Shown here one piece after another: positions 1 to 9,131 of a stretch of DNA of 64,000 nt; position 1 is the first letter of the stretch, and each line of letters begins with the position of its first letter. A model generated the notes under the pieces. The model was not told the DNA's origin, ran no database searches, and worked only from the letters and a program-made list of their open reading frames with translations. Source of the stretch: Bifidobacterium gallicum DSM 20093 = LMG 11596 (GTDB lineage Bacteria > Actinomycetota > Actinomycetes > Actinomycetales > Bifidobacteriaceae). The translations under genes were made by a program, and so were the position numbers. Location of the stretch: the NCBI RefSeq assembly GCF_000741205.1, contig NZ_JGYW01000009.1:62001-126000 (forward strand), read 5' to 3'.

Positions 1-1
1 G

Positions 2-631
2 CTCGCCCAGCATGTGGCATCCATCCATCTGCTCGGCATATTGACCGACCGCACCGCCAATACGCAACCAGTCCCCCATGTGCCAGAAGTGCTCGTATTG
101 GGCTTGAAGCTCGCAGCAGACATCGACCACATCCCCGATGGCGTCATTGAGCTCATCGCATCCCAACGCAAAGGCGGCATCGTGTTCGCCTGCGTCCGCG
201 AAGTCGACACCGACTCCCCCGCGCCAGCCGCCTCAGCCGCATCCGACCCCACCGCATCCCCGGAACCCCTCGCCCCCGGCGAATACGTGAGCTACGCCGT
301 GCGCCGCGGATTTTCGGCGCATGCGGGTCACACGCCGACCTATGAGGTGTTCGCCACCGACTGGATGCCCGTGGAAGATCCGCTGCAGCTCGCGCCGCAG
401 GGCGAGACGATGGCGCAGTTGTGGGACAATCTGTGCGCGCAGATCATGCTGGGCCAAGACACTACAGACAATCTGCATGCCGACCTGTTGCGCTTGCGTC
501 GCAAAACGCAATTGCAAGCCGAGCTGGCCAAGGTCACTGCCGACCATGCGCGCGCCAAGACGACCGACAAACGCAACGCACTGTTCACCAAAAAGGCCCA
601 GTTGACGCGCGAACTTGAGCAACTCGGCTAA
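2..631 (+). CDS. DUF4391-like protein, 5' end cut by the window edge
   Basis: The reading frame is open to the left edge, so the true start lies upstream and the GTG at base 14 is only an internal candidate. What remains resembles the C-terminal part of DUF4391 proteins: an alpha/beta segment (residues PEVLVLGLKL), a conserved TDWMP motif, a helical QLWDNLCAQI stretch, and a basic C-terminal coiled coil of about 45 residues. From family knowledge, DUF4391 genes often lie beside helicase and methyltransferase genes of restriction-like loci, so the region left of the window may hold such a system. A Pro/Ala-rich linker (residues about 68-88) interrupts the domain. It converges with the oppA-like gene. 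The family call rests on eye-matching of motifs only; it could be another small coiled-coil protein. Confidence 0.6.
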   Translation, partial: LAQHVASIHLLGILTDRTANTQPVPHVPEVLVLGLKLAADIDHIPDGVIELIASQRKGGIVFACVREVDTDSPAPAASAASDPTASPEPLAPGEYVSYAVRRGFSAHAGHTPTYEVFATDWMPVEDPLQLAPQGETMAQLWDNLCAQIMLGQDTTDNLHADLLRLRRKTQLQAELAKVTADHARAKTTDKRNALFTKKAQLTRELEQLG

Positions 632-709
632 CAGCCTAGCCACCCGAGCCCGCAGCCGTCCCGCAGCCCCCGCTCAGCTCACCCGTCCGCTCAGCTCGCG
701 TCTCGGCGC

Positions 710-2350
710 TCAGCTCTTCGTAATCGTCTGATACGTCGGCGTATTGCTGTAATCGAAGTGCACGTTATGGATATCCTTGCCCGACACAGCCGAAATGTTC
801 GACACCCACAACGGAATCGCCGGCAAATCACGCAGCAGGATCTCTTGCGCATGGTCGAAGTCCTTGCGCCGCAACTGCTCCTCAGGCTGGCGCAAGGCGG
901 CTGCGAGCGCCGCGTCGAATTCGGCCGACTTGTAGTCACCATCGTTGGAACCTTTGCCGTCGGCGGAAGCGGTGGTGTAGAGAGGCGAAAAATAATTTTC
1001 TGCGCTCGGGTAGTCGAGTGTCCAGCCGGCTCGGAAACCCGTGTTGATGGTGCGGTCGGAAATCCGGTCGCGCAGGTCGGAGAACGTGGCGTACGGCTCG
1101 CCTTGGGCTGCGATGCCGAGCGTGTTGGAAATTTCGTTGCTTACTGCTTCCACCCACTCACGGTGGTCGCCGTCCGAATTGTAGGCGATTTTGAACGTGG
1201 CTGTTTCAGGCCATGGTGAGATTTTGTTCGCCTCGGCCCACAGCGCTTTGGCTTTGGACGGGTTGTATTTCAGGTCCCACGCGCCCGGCAGTTCTTTGGC
1301 GTATTCGGGGACGAGCGGTGACGTGAAGTCGGTGGCCGGCATGCGCGTGCCGTTGAACAGTTTGTCGCAGATCAGCGGCCGGTTGATGGCCATCGAAATG
1401 GCTTGCCTGCGCAGGTCTCCTTCTTTGTCGAGTCCGAAATGGGCGAGCCGTTCGGGAATGATGAACGACTGGAAGGCCGAGCCGGGCTGCGAGTATGACG
1501 TGAGTGTCGGATCCTCTTTGAACGAGCGGATTTCGGACTGCGGCACGTTGTCGAGCAGGTCGAGGTTGCCCGACATCACGTCGGCGTAAGCCGAGTCCAT
1601 GCTCGTGTAAATTCGGTAGTCAATTCCGGCGTTTTGCGCTTTCCGGGAGCCGATATACTGCTCGTTGCGTTTGAGCAGGATGTTTTCGTTGTGGTTCCAT
1701 TCGTCGAACGTGTAGGGTCCGTTGCCGATCGGGTGCTGGCTGAATTTCGTCATGTCGTCGTAGGCCACGCTGGGTAGCGGATAGAACGCGACGTGCCCAA
1801 GTTCGGCAGGGAACACGGCGTCGGGCTGGTTCAGTGTCACGACGAGCGTGTGTTCGTCGGGGGTTTGCACGCCTGACAGTCGCGCGTTCGCGTCGACGTG
1901 CGGATCTTGCAGTTCGTCGTAGCCTTTGATCAGTGACATGAAACTTGCGCCGAGCTGTCCGTTGCGTACGTTCGCACAGTAACTCCAGGCGCGTGCGAAC
2001 GATTCGGCTGTGATTGGCTCGCCGTTTGTGAACGTCCATCCGTCTTTGAGTTTGATTGTGAATTGGGAGGCGTCACTGTTGGGTGTGATGGATTGCGCCA
2101 CTTCCATGTGGCTGTTGCCTTGGTAGTCCACGCTGATCAGTCCGTCGAACAGCATGCGCAGCACGTTGCCGCCGCCTGATTCAATCGTGTTGGAGGGCAC
2201 GAGGCCATGTTGGGGTTCGCTATCGTTCACGCTGATGATGTCGTTGTGCTGTGTGGCCGTATTCGAACTGCCGCATGCGCCCAGCGAGACAAGCATCACG
2301 CCCGCGGCCAACGCGGCCACGGACTTGCCCAGTGCGGAACGCAAGGTCAT
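710..2350 (-). CDS. Oligopeptide ABC transporter substrate-binding lipoprotein (OppA/SBP family 5)
   Basis: Extracellular solute-binding lipoprotein of the peptide/opine/nickel class (SBP_bac_5), which captures peptides and delivers them to an Opp/Dpp-type permease. The 546-residue protein starts with a lipoprotein signal: a basic MTLRSALGK region, a hydrophobic core, and the lipobox LGAC with the acylated Cys at residue 26. The family features follow: a repeated two-lobe fold, the segment GNGPYTFDEW, and a helical YADVMSGNLD segment. The start chosen is the ATG preceded by AGAGGAAATGAC; a GTG-type start 33 bases upstream would add a charged stretch before the signal peptide. No permease or ATPase genes are adjacent, so it is an orphan receptor, a common arrangement in bifidobacteria. 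Substrate is not determinable; peptides are the most likely. Confidence 0.9.
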   Translation of the reverse strand: MTLRSALGKSVAALAAGVMLVSLGACGSSNTATQHNDIISVNDSEPQHGLVPSNTIESGGGNVLRMLFDGLISVDYQGNSHMEVAQSITPNSDASQFTIKLKDGWTFTNGEPITAESFARAWSYCANVRNGQLGASFMSLIKGYDELQDPHVDANARLSGVQTPDEHTLVVTLNQPDAVFPAELGHVAFYPLPSVAYDDMTKFSQHPIGNGPYTFDEWNHNENILLKRNEQYIGSRKAQNAGIDYRIYTSMDSAYADVMSGNLDLLDNVPQSEIRSFKEDPTLTSYSQPGSAFQSFIIPERLAHFGLDKEGDLRRQAISMAINRPLICDKLFNGTRMPATDFTSPLVPEYAKELPGAWDLKYNPSKAKALWAEANKISPWPETATFKIAYNSDGDHREWVEAVSNEISNTLGIAAQGEPYATFSDLRDRISDRTINTGFRAGWTLDYPSAENYFSPLYTTASADGKGSNDGDYKSAEFDAALAAALRQPEEQLRRKDFDHAQEILLRDLPAIPLWVSNISAVSGKDIHNVHFDYSNTPTYQTITKS

Positions 2351-2602
2351 GTCATTTCCTCTCTGCCTGTGGTGCGGCGCCACGCGCTATCCCCTTGCGT
2401 GACGCCGCAGAAAAACTGCAAGACTATCAACGTTAGTCACGCCCGTCTCGCGTTGTTCTTTGGCAGAGGAATTTCATTGGTCGGCTGCCACCCAGCTGCC
2501 CAACATCCCGTGATTACATCCCTTTTTGTTTCCGCAGCCGCGTCAGTCGCGTTCCCAGATCGCCTACCACCGCTTCACTGCCACGCGTCCCACGCGAACC
2601 CA
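2351..2602. other. Intergenic region upstream of the oppA-like gene
   Basis: This stretch separates the stop of the aminotransferase gene from the start of the oppA-like gene, both on the minus strand. It should hold the oppA-type promoter, because the gap is too long for an operon. I found no convincing -35/-10 pair, hairpin or small gene in it. Confidence 0.4.
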
Positions 2603-3826
2603 TTATTGCAACGTGGCCATGAACCGACCCAACCGCGCGATGCCTTCATTCAGGCCCTCGCGTGATGCCGCATACGACAGACGCACATGCGTGTCGGCTG
2701 TGGCTGAGCCGAAATCGGTGCCTGGTGTCAACGCCACTCCGGCGTCGAACAATGCTTGCCGGCAAAACTGCGTGGAGTCCAATCCCGTGTCTGCAATGTT
2801 GCAGTACGCGTAGAACGCGCCGTTGGGTTCGACTTCCAATGGCAGGCCGATTGCAGCGAGCCCGTTGACGACAATTGCGCGACGGTCAAGCAGTTCAAGG
2901 CGCCGTTGTTCAAGGATCTGTTGCGATTGCGGCGTAAATGCGGCCAATGCGGCGACTTGCGTCGGCGTGTGTGCGGCCAGGAAGAAACTCGTGGCCAAGT
3001 TGTGCACGGCTTCCAACGCGTAGTCGGGCACCACAATCCACCCCAATCGCCAGCCTGTCATGCCGAACGATTTGCTGAAACTGTTGCAAATGATTGCGTC
3101 ACGGTCGTACGCCAACGCCGTGCGCACGCGTGCGCCGTCGGGTTCACGGTCGGCCAAGTCAATGTAGGTTTCATCAACGATGCGCCACAAGCCTTTGGCT
3201 GCTGCCGTGGCACAGGTGCGTCGCATTGTTTCAGCGTCCATCGTGGTGCCTGTCGGGTTGGACGGGCTCGTAATCATGACGGCTGTGGTCGTGTCATCCG
3301 CATACTCGTCCACGAGTTCAGGCGTCAAGTGGAAGCGTGTGGCCGCGCTGGTAGGCACGTCAATGACACGGCCGCCGAACGTGCGCACGAGCTGACGGTT
3401 CGCCGGGTATGACGGATCGGCGATCAGCACGCCGTCACCATCATCCACAGTCAACGCGGCGGCCAACAGCAGTGCGGCCGACCCGCCTTCCGTGATGATA
3501 ATGCGTTCAGGACTCACGTCGACGCCATGGCGCTCATGGTAATGCGCGCTGATGCAGGCGCGCAGTTCCGGCAATCCTGCCGACGACGTGTACGGCAACG
3601 GACGGCCATCATAAAGTTCACGCATGGCTTGTTCCACCGGTTCGGGCGCGCCAAAATCGGGCTGGCCCAGGCTCAACGAAATGATGCTGCGCCCTTCACG
3701 TTTGAGCCGTGCGGCCGCTTCCCCGATGCGCATGCCGTGGAACGGTTCGATCAATCTGGCGCGTTTGGCCATCGGTGGGATGCGCTGTGCTGATGGTTGC
3801 GATGTGCCGGCCTCGGATTGATTCAT
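2603..3826 (-). CDS. Pyridoxal-phosphate aminotransferase, class I/II (AspC-like)
   Basis: Fold type I PLP aminotransferase of 407 residues, transferring amino groups between an amino acid and a 2-oxo acid in the cytosol. Visible family marks are the substrate-loop motif SLGQPDFGAPEPV (near residue 52), PYTSSAGLPELR, the SNPTG motif at residues 189-193, the VDETY motif near 217-221 whose Asp and Tyr contact PLP, and the Schiff-base lysine K252 in SFSKSFGMTGWRLGW. Length is normal. The start is supported by AAGGAAGG six bases upstream; a later Met at residue 19 is possible because the first 18 residues are not conserved-looking. The family covers aspartate, alanine and aromatic aminotransferases, and the sequence does not settle which. 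It is transcribed divergently from the Gfo/Idh/MocA gene. Confidence 0.92.
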   Translation of the reverse strand: MNQSEAGTSQPSAQRIPPMAKRARLIEPFHGMRIGEAAARLKREGRSIISLSLGQPDFGAPEPVEQAMRELYDGRPLPYTSSAGLPELRACISAHYHERHGVDVSPERIIITEGGSAALLLAAALTVDDGDGVLIADPSYPANRQLVRTFGGRVIDVPTSAATRFHLTPELVDEYADDTTTAVMITSPSNPTGTTMDAETMRRTCATAAAKGLWRIVDETYIDLADREPDGARVRTALAYDRDAIICNSFSKSFGMTGWRLGWIVVPDYALEAVHNLATSFFLAAHTPTQVAALAAFTPQSQQILEQRRLELLDRRAIVVNGLAAIGLPLEVEPNGAFYAYCNIADTGLDSTQFCRQALFDAGVALTPGTDFGSATADTHVRLSYAASREGLNEGIARLGRFMATLQ

Positions 3827-4096
3827 GACATGCCTTCCTTTACCACGACTGCAATGGCCGCAATGGCCCCATGCGATGTGACTATGTTCATCCTAGGCAT
3901 GCATCCGCGCATTTCGTGGTTGGCGTTCACAAGATCGGCCAGGTCCAATCACAATCACGCATGCCCACAGATGGCTGGTGCCCGCACATGCCCACGCTGC
4001 AAGGTGAAGCGCCTGCATAACCATCGTCACGCGCATTAGGCTGGAAACCAGTATGAGGCCGGCCTCGTCATGGCGGCCCGAAGAAAGGAAGCCATC

Positions 4097-5242
4097 ATGG
4101 CCCAGAACGCTCAAGCTGCATCGACCACGCCAGCTACCCAAACCACGCCAGCCGTCACCGATGACAACACCGACATGGCTTCCCTGCCGATGCTGTCGAT
4201 GGACGACCCGAACTTCGGCCGCATGAACGGCCGTGGTGATGGCATGATCAACGTGGCCATCCTCGGTGCCGGCCGCATCGCGCAAACGATGGCCCACACG
4301 TTGCAACTGATGAACGCCGACGACCGCTATGCAGGACTGATTCACCCGTACGCCGTGGCCTCACGTAGCAGCGAACGCGCCCAAAAACTCGCCGAGCAGT
4401 ACGGATTCTCCAAGTCCTACGGTTCCTACACCGAACTGCTGTCCGACCCGTTCGTCGATTTGGTCTACATTGCCACACCGCACAATTTACATATGGAACA
4501 AGCCATCGCCTGCATGAGGGCCGGCAAGAACGTGCTCGTGGAAAAGTCGTTCACGGCCAACGCCGAGCAAGCCCGGCGCGTGTTCGACGTGGCCGACGAC
4601 ACGAACCTGCTGTGCACCGAGGCAATCTGGACGCGCTACATGCCCTCGCGCATCATGATCGACGAAATCGTGGCCTCAGGAAAGCTTGGCGAGATCATGT
4701 CGCTGGGCGCCGACCTGAGCTACACAACCACAGCCAAAAAGCGTATGACCGACCCGAACCTGGCCGGTGGCGCACTGCTCGATGTGGGCGTGTATGCGCT
4801 CAACTTCATCGACATGGTCATGGGCGCCCAGGAAATCGACCGTCTCGTCACCTCGATGCAACCCTATGCCACAGGAGTTGACGCATCGAACAGCACAACG
4901 CTCTACTACGGCGACCACACGATGGCTGTGGCCACGTCAAGCATGATGTGCCAGTCGGACCGCATGGGCCGCATCCTCGGCACCAAGGGTTATGTGATTG
5001 TGCACAACATCAACAACCCCGAAGCCGTCGACGTCTATGGCGACAACCATGACCTGCAGTATCACGCGCATGTGCCCGACCAGCTCACGGGCTATGAGTA
5101 CGAGGTGGCGGCAGCCGCCAAAGCCATTCTGGCCGGCCGTCATGAATGCATCGAAATGACGCATGCCGACACGCTGCGCATCATGGCGCTGATGGACCAG
5201 ATTCGCGCCGACTGGGGGCTGCAATACCCGTTTGAACGCTAA
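4097..5242 (+). CDS. Gfo/Idh/MocA family NAD(P)-dependent oxidoreductase
   Basis: Cytosolic dehydrogenase of 381 residues acting on a sugar, inositol or dihydrodiol-type substrate. The N-terminal Rossmann fold has the dinucleotide motif GAGRIA (residues 57-62). The family's usual EKP motif appears as EKSFTANAEQARRVFD, as in many dihydrodiol-dehydrogenase-like members. The C-terminal alpha/beta domain contains GGALLDVGVYALNF, matching the typical GG.L.D.G.Y motif. About 50 residues rich in Ala/Thr precede the Rossmann fold, longer than usual. The start is the ATG after AGAAAGGAAGCCATC; an alternative at MINVAILGAG would remove the extension but has a weaker ribosome site. The gene stands alone and converges with sbcC. 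Substrate unknown. Confidence 0.88.
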   Translation: MAQNAQAASTTPATQTTPAVTDDNTDMASLPMLSMDDPNFGRMNGRGDGMINVAILGAGRIAQTMAHTLQLMNADDRYAGLIHPYAVASRSSERAQKLAEQYGFSKSYGSYTELLSDPFVDLVYIATPHNLHMEQAIACMRAGKNVLVEKSFTANAEQARRVFDVADDTNLLCTEAIWTRYMPSRIMIDEIVASGKLGEIMSLGADLSYTTTAKKRMTDPNLAGGALLDVGVYALNFIDMVMGAQEIDRLVTSMQPYATGVDASNSTTLYYGDHTMAVATSSMMCQSDRMGRILGTKGYVIVHNINNPEAVDVYGDNHDLQYHAHVPDQLTGYEYEVAAAAKAILAGRHECIEMTHADTLRIMALMDQIRADWGLQYPFER

Positions 5243-5286
5243 CCTCACGCCGCCACTCCCTGCGAACCTCCCGCTTTTACGTGCTG

Positions 5287-5330
5287 AAGAGTGGACACGT
5301 ACCGCACACAACAAGTACGCGCCCACTTTT
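5287..5330. terminator. Weak bidirectional terminator candidate between convergent genes
   Basis: An AAGAGTGG arm (5287-5294) can pair with CCACTTTT (5323-5330) using one G-U pair, with GTAC/GTAC inside the loop. It lies in the 116-base gap where the oxidoreductase and sbcC converge. The stem is weak, so this is tentative. Confidence 0.3.
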
Positions 5331-5358
5331 CACACCATCAACGCTTCGCCACACTCCC

Positions 5359-8300
5359 CTACCGCACACTGATCGTGCTGGGACCGTCCTCTCGTTCCCG
5401 GCTGACCATAATGCAGTCGCCGATGCGCTCGACCAACGATCCCACATGGGAAATGATGCCGATCGTGCGCGAGCGCCCGACTTCCTCAAGCACATCCATC
5501 ACTTCGTCGAGCACGTCGGCCGACAACGATCCGAACCCTTCATCAATGAACAGCGTTTCCATGCGTACGCCGCCGTTCTCGCCTTCAATGATGTCGGCCA
5601 ATGCCAGTGCCAACGCCAGGGAGACAAAGAACCGTTCGCCGCCAGACAGCGTGTCGGGATCGGCGCACGTGTCGCAACGCCGGTCATAGATCAGGATTGG
5701 CAGTCCGGTCTTGTGGTTGGCGCGCATGCGCGGCGCGTTGACCGACATCGTCCCGTCCGCGCTCTCATTATCCTGGTCGCCCAACCGTAGTTCGTAATAG
5801 CCGTCACGAATGTCGCGCAACAGGTCGTTGGCTCGCGCCAGCACATCACGGAACCGTTCGGTCACGGCATACGTGATCAGCGTCGTCTTGCGTTCGGCGC
5901 CCGAGTCGCGTCCGCCCGTCACGAGTTCCGCCATGCGCCGCAACGGTTCATACGCGTGCATCGCTTGCGCCCACTGGCTCGCTTCAGCCAGCATCGTGCG
6001 ATTGGCGTTCGCGCATTGTTCCCAGCATTCCATGGCCGACTGCTGGTCGCGGATTGCCGCGTCACGCGATGCTTGCGCTTCGTGCAATGTTGCGGTGGCG
6101 CGTTGTAGAGACGCGCTCGCTGCGGCCAGTATGGCTGTTTCGCGCGCTTCATCGGAAATATAGAGGGCCGTGGGCAACGCAAGTCTCAGAGAACTCACGG
6201 ATTCGGGAGACAGCAGGATCGCCAGTTGCGTGCGCAACTGGTGCGCTTGGGACGCGAGCGCGGCGCGGCGCTCGTCATATTCCTTGAGTTGACCCGCGTA
6301 ATGATCAAGGTCGACGTCGCTGAGCACGGCTGCGGCGGCCGAGGTGCCGTCCGCAAACCCGGCTTCCTTGCAGGCACGCAGGAACTCGGCGTTCGCATGT
6401 TCGCTCACTGCCGTGCGTTCGGCGAGTTTCGTGGCCAGCAGCGTGCGTTCCTTGTGCAGCGCGCTGACGCGTTCAATCGTGTTCTGCAGCCCCGGAAGTT
6501 GACCGGCGGCTTGCAACGCGTCGTGGCGTTCTTGTTCGAGCCGGCTGCGTTCGGCCTGCAACGCTTCGGGTTCCAATCCTTGGGCCGCTTGTTGCGCGGC
6601 CTGATAGTGCTGGTGTTCGGTGTCGAGCATGGCTGCGGTCGTTTCCGCTTTTTCTTTGGCATGCTGCACTTGTTCGCGCACTTCAACAATCTGTTTTGCA
6701 ATCTGGCGCGCTTGTGCCAGATGGGCGCGTGCTTCGTTCGATTCGTTGACGGCACGCTGCGCTTCGTCACGCCACTGGATTGCCTGCTCGCGGCTGCGTC
6801 CGGCAATCGCTGCCGTCAGCTCGTCAAGGCGCGTTTGCATGCGCGTGACTTGGATTTGCTGTGCGGATTCGCCAGCCAGCGCCTCATCATGTTCGGCGCG
6901 TAGCCGCTCAAGTTCTTCTCGATAATTGATTTCCGCGTTCGTCACATGTTCCGTTGCACCGCCGGCAGTCGACGCCTCACGCATCTGCGCCAGTTTCGGA
7001 TGTTCGAGACTGCCGCATACGGGGCATGGCTGGCCGGGCTCGAGTTGGTCGGCGATTTGCACGAGGCCGACGACGAGCCGGTCTTGCAACGCCGCATCCA
7101 AACGGCCGCGCACTTGGGCGCGCCGGCTTTGGGCGTCATGCAATCGTGCTTGCGCGTCAAGCAGCGCTTCGCGCATGCGGTCCGTTTCATCCCAGTCGCT
7201 CACGAGTGTTTGCGCGTCTTGCAGTTCACGTTCGCGCGTGCCACGCGCTTCGAGCAGCTGCTCATAGTGTTCAATACGTTCTACCTGGTTGCCTAATGCG
7301 CCAATGCGCTGTTCATCGTCCACACAGCTGCGGTAATGGTCTTCAGCGGCTTGCAGGTCGGCTGCCAACTGTTCCGTGCGCGCTTTGGTTTGTGCGACGG
7401 CCGCGAGTTTGCGTTCTTTTTCGACCACGAGTTCCAAACCGGCCACGATGGCGGGTTCGCGCTGTGCGATGCGGTTGAGTTCATCATGTGCGGCATGCAA
7501 ACCGTCAATGCCACCATAGGGTTCGGTGAGGGTGGCTATCTGTTGGTCGACCGCTTGCAGTTCCTCACCGCTTTCATGTTGCAACCGTGCGGCTTCAATG
7601 GCCTGATAATGCAGGATGCTGACGGGTTTGGCCTGGTTGGAGCGTTCGATCCAGGCGCGCAACTGGTCCATGCGTGGCGATTGCGCGGCCAGCTCATGCT
7701 GCTCGTTCACGGTTTGCGCAATGTCTTGCAACACGCTTGTGATCTGCTGCAACTGGTCATGCACATGCTGCGCTTGCGCGACTTGTGTTTCGCGCTCATG
7801 CAACTGGCCGCTTGTGCGGTCGTGTTGTTCTTCGGCATGCGCATTGACTTGTTCGGCCACATGCGTCAACTGGTGTTCGATGGCTGCCACGTCCATGGCC
7901 GGTTCCAGCAGCGCGCCATCCACGTCAACGCACCAGGCGCGTTCATCAGCCAGGTTGTCGCCAATCGGCGTGCTCTGTTCGTATGGCGATTCGATGACGT
8001 CAGCTGCAGCGTCTTGGGCGCTGTGCCCATGATCCGCGGCAAACTCGTCGCAGTCAGTGGGTGCCACTTGCGTGGAATCGCCGGCAGGCAGCAGTGAGTC
8101 CAAGAGATTGTCAACGCATTCGCGGGCCAATGCGTCGCGCTCGGCGTCGCGTGCGGCGGCCTCGGATTGGGCCTGGGCTTCGACGACGGCAGCAGCGCAG
8201 TCCATGGCACCCGCCTCGGCATCAAGATCCGCATCAGTGCTGTTGAGGCAGCGCAATGCCGCGTCGCGCGCTGTGGCGATGGCTGATTCCAATCGCGTGC

Positions 8301-9027
8301 GCCGCGTGGCCACTTGGGCGCCACGCTCAAGACGCATATCACGCAGCTCATGCTGGATGCGCTCGTAATCGGCGGCCGCGAACAAATCCTTGACCATCGA
8401 GGAACGTTCTTCGGGTTTCAACCGTAGGAACCGTGAGAACTGGCCTTGCGGCAATATCACGGTTTGGCAGAACTGTTGGCGGTTCAGGCCCACAATCTGC
8501 TCGATCATCGTGCCGACCGCACCGACTTGCACGCATAACGGCTCCGCGTTGTCGGCGTGTTCACAAAACTCGAAGTACTCATCGGCCGAGTGCTCGTCAG
8601 TGTCGGCAACCATATGCCGGTCCACGAGCGACTCGAACGCATCACGCATGTGGGGGGCGACTTTGAGCAATGTGCCGGAAGGCTTGTGTTCCGTCGCCCC
8701 GGTACCCGACTGTTTGGGCACCATGTATTTGGGCGTGCGATGCACGTAGTAGTAGTCGCCGTTGTTTTCAAACACGAGTTTCACGCTGGTTTCACGGCGT
8801 GAATGGTCGAGGAATCGCGAGCGCAACCGGGCTTTTTCCTCACCGCCGTTGAGTGATGACACATCACCATAGAGCGCGAACACCAACGCGTCGAGAATCA
8901 TGGATTTGCCTGATCCCGTGCATCCTTCAATCAGGAACATGTGGTTGCGTGACAGACGCGCCAAGTCAAGGCTGAACGCCGACGCATACGGACCGATGCC
9001 TTCAAAACACAATCCAATGAGTTTCAC
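5359..9027 (-). CDS. sbcC: Exonuclease subunit SbcC (Rad50-like SMC ATPase)
   Basis: Large subunit of the SbcCD (Mre11-Rad50 type) nuclease, which opens hairpins and trims DNA ends using ATP. The N-terminal half-ATPase has KLIGLCFEGIGPYA and the Walker A motif GCTGSGKS (about residues 35-42). A long coiled coil follows, rich in Gln/Ala/Glu, with the zinc-hook CPVCGSLEHP near the middle. The C-terminal half-ATPase has the signature LSGGERFFVSLALALALA and Walker B METLFIDEGFGSLS. About 1222 residues is a normal length. Start choice: GGAGGG directly abuts an in-frame ATG at 9033, too close to serve it, but sits six bases before the GTG at 9027, giving the expected MKLIGL start. It follows sbcD by about 100 bases on the same strand. 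Confidence 0.95.
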   Translation of the reverse strand: MKLIGLCFEGIGPYASAFSLDLARLSRNHMFLIEGCTGSGKSMILDALVFALYGDVSSLNGGEEKARLRSRFLDHSRRETSVKLVFENNGDYYYVHRTPKYMVPKQSGTGATEHKPSGTLLKVAPHMRDAFESLVDRHMVADTDEHSADEYFEFCEHADNAEPLCVQVGAVGTMIEQIVGLNRQQFCQTVILPQGQFSRFLRLKPEERSSMVKDLFAAADYERIQHELRDMRLERGAQVATRRTRLESAIATARDAALRCLNSTDADLDAEAGAMDCAAAVVEAQAQSEAAARDAERDALARECVDNLLDSLLPAGDSTQVAPTDCDEFAADHGHSAQDAAADVIESPYEQSTPIGDNLADERAWCVDVDGALLEPAMDVAAIEHQLTHVAEQVNAHAEEQHDRTSGQLHERETQVAQAQHVHDQLQQITSVLQDIAQTVNEQHELAAQSPRMDQLRAWIERSNQAKPVSILHYQAIEAARLQHESGEELQAVDQQIATLTEPYGGIDGLHAAHDELNRIAQREPAIVAGLELVVEKERKLAAVAQTKARTEQLAADLQAAEDHYRSCVDDEQRIGALGNQVERIEHYEQLLEARGTRERELQDAQTLVSDWDETDRMREALLDAQARLHDAQSRRAQVRGRLDAALQDRLVVGLVQIADQLEPGQPCPVCGSLEHPKLAQMREASTAGGATEHVTNAEINYREELERLRAEHDEALAGESAQQIQVTRMQTRLDELTAAIAGRSREQAIQWRDEAQRAVNESNEARAHLAQARQIAKQIVEVREQVQHAKEKAETTAAMLDTEHQHYQAAQQAAQGLEPEALQAERSRLEQERHDALQAAGQLPGLQNTIERVSALHKERTLLATKLAERTAVSEHANAEFLRACKEAGFADGTSAAAAVLSDVDLDHYAGQLKEYDERRAALASQAHQLRTQLAILLSPESVSSLRLALPTALYISDEARETAILAAASASLQRATATLHEAQASRDAAIRDQQSAMECWEQCANANRTMLAEASQWAQAMHAYEPLRRMAELVTGGRDSGAERKTTLITYAVTERFRDVLARANDLLRDIRDGYYELRLGDQDNESADGTMSVNAPRMRANHKTGLPILIYDRRCDTCADPDTLSGGERFFVSLALALALADIIEGENGGVRMETLFIDEGFGSLSADVLDEVMDVLEEVGRSRTIGIISHVGSLVERIGDCIMVSREREDGPSTISVR

Positions 9028-9131
9028 TGCCATCCCTCCACGCAGATTGGTGATAACGCACGTTCTCACCAATGCTCATACTCTTACTTCTCGCTCAGGT
9101 CGTACTTCTTGGCCCAGCTGCTCACCACGTC

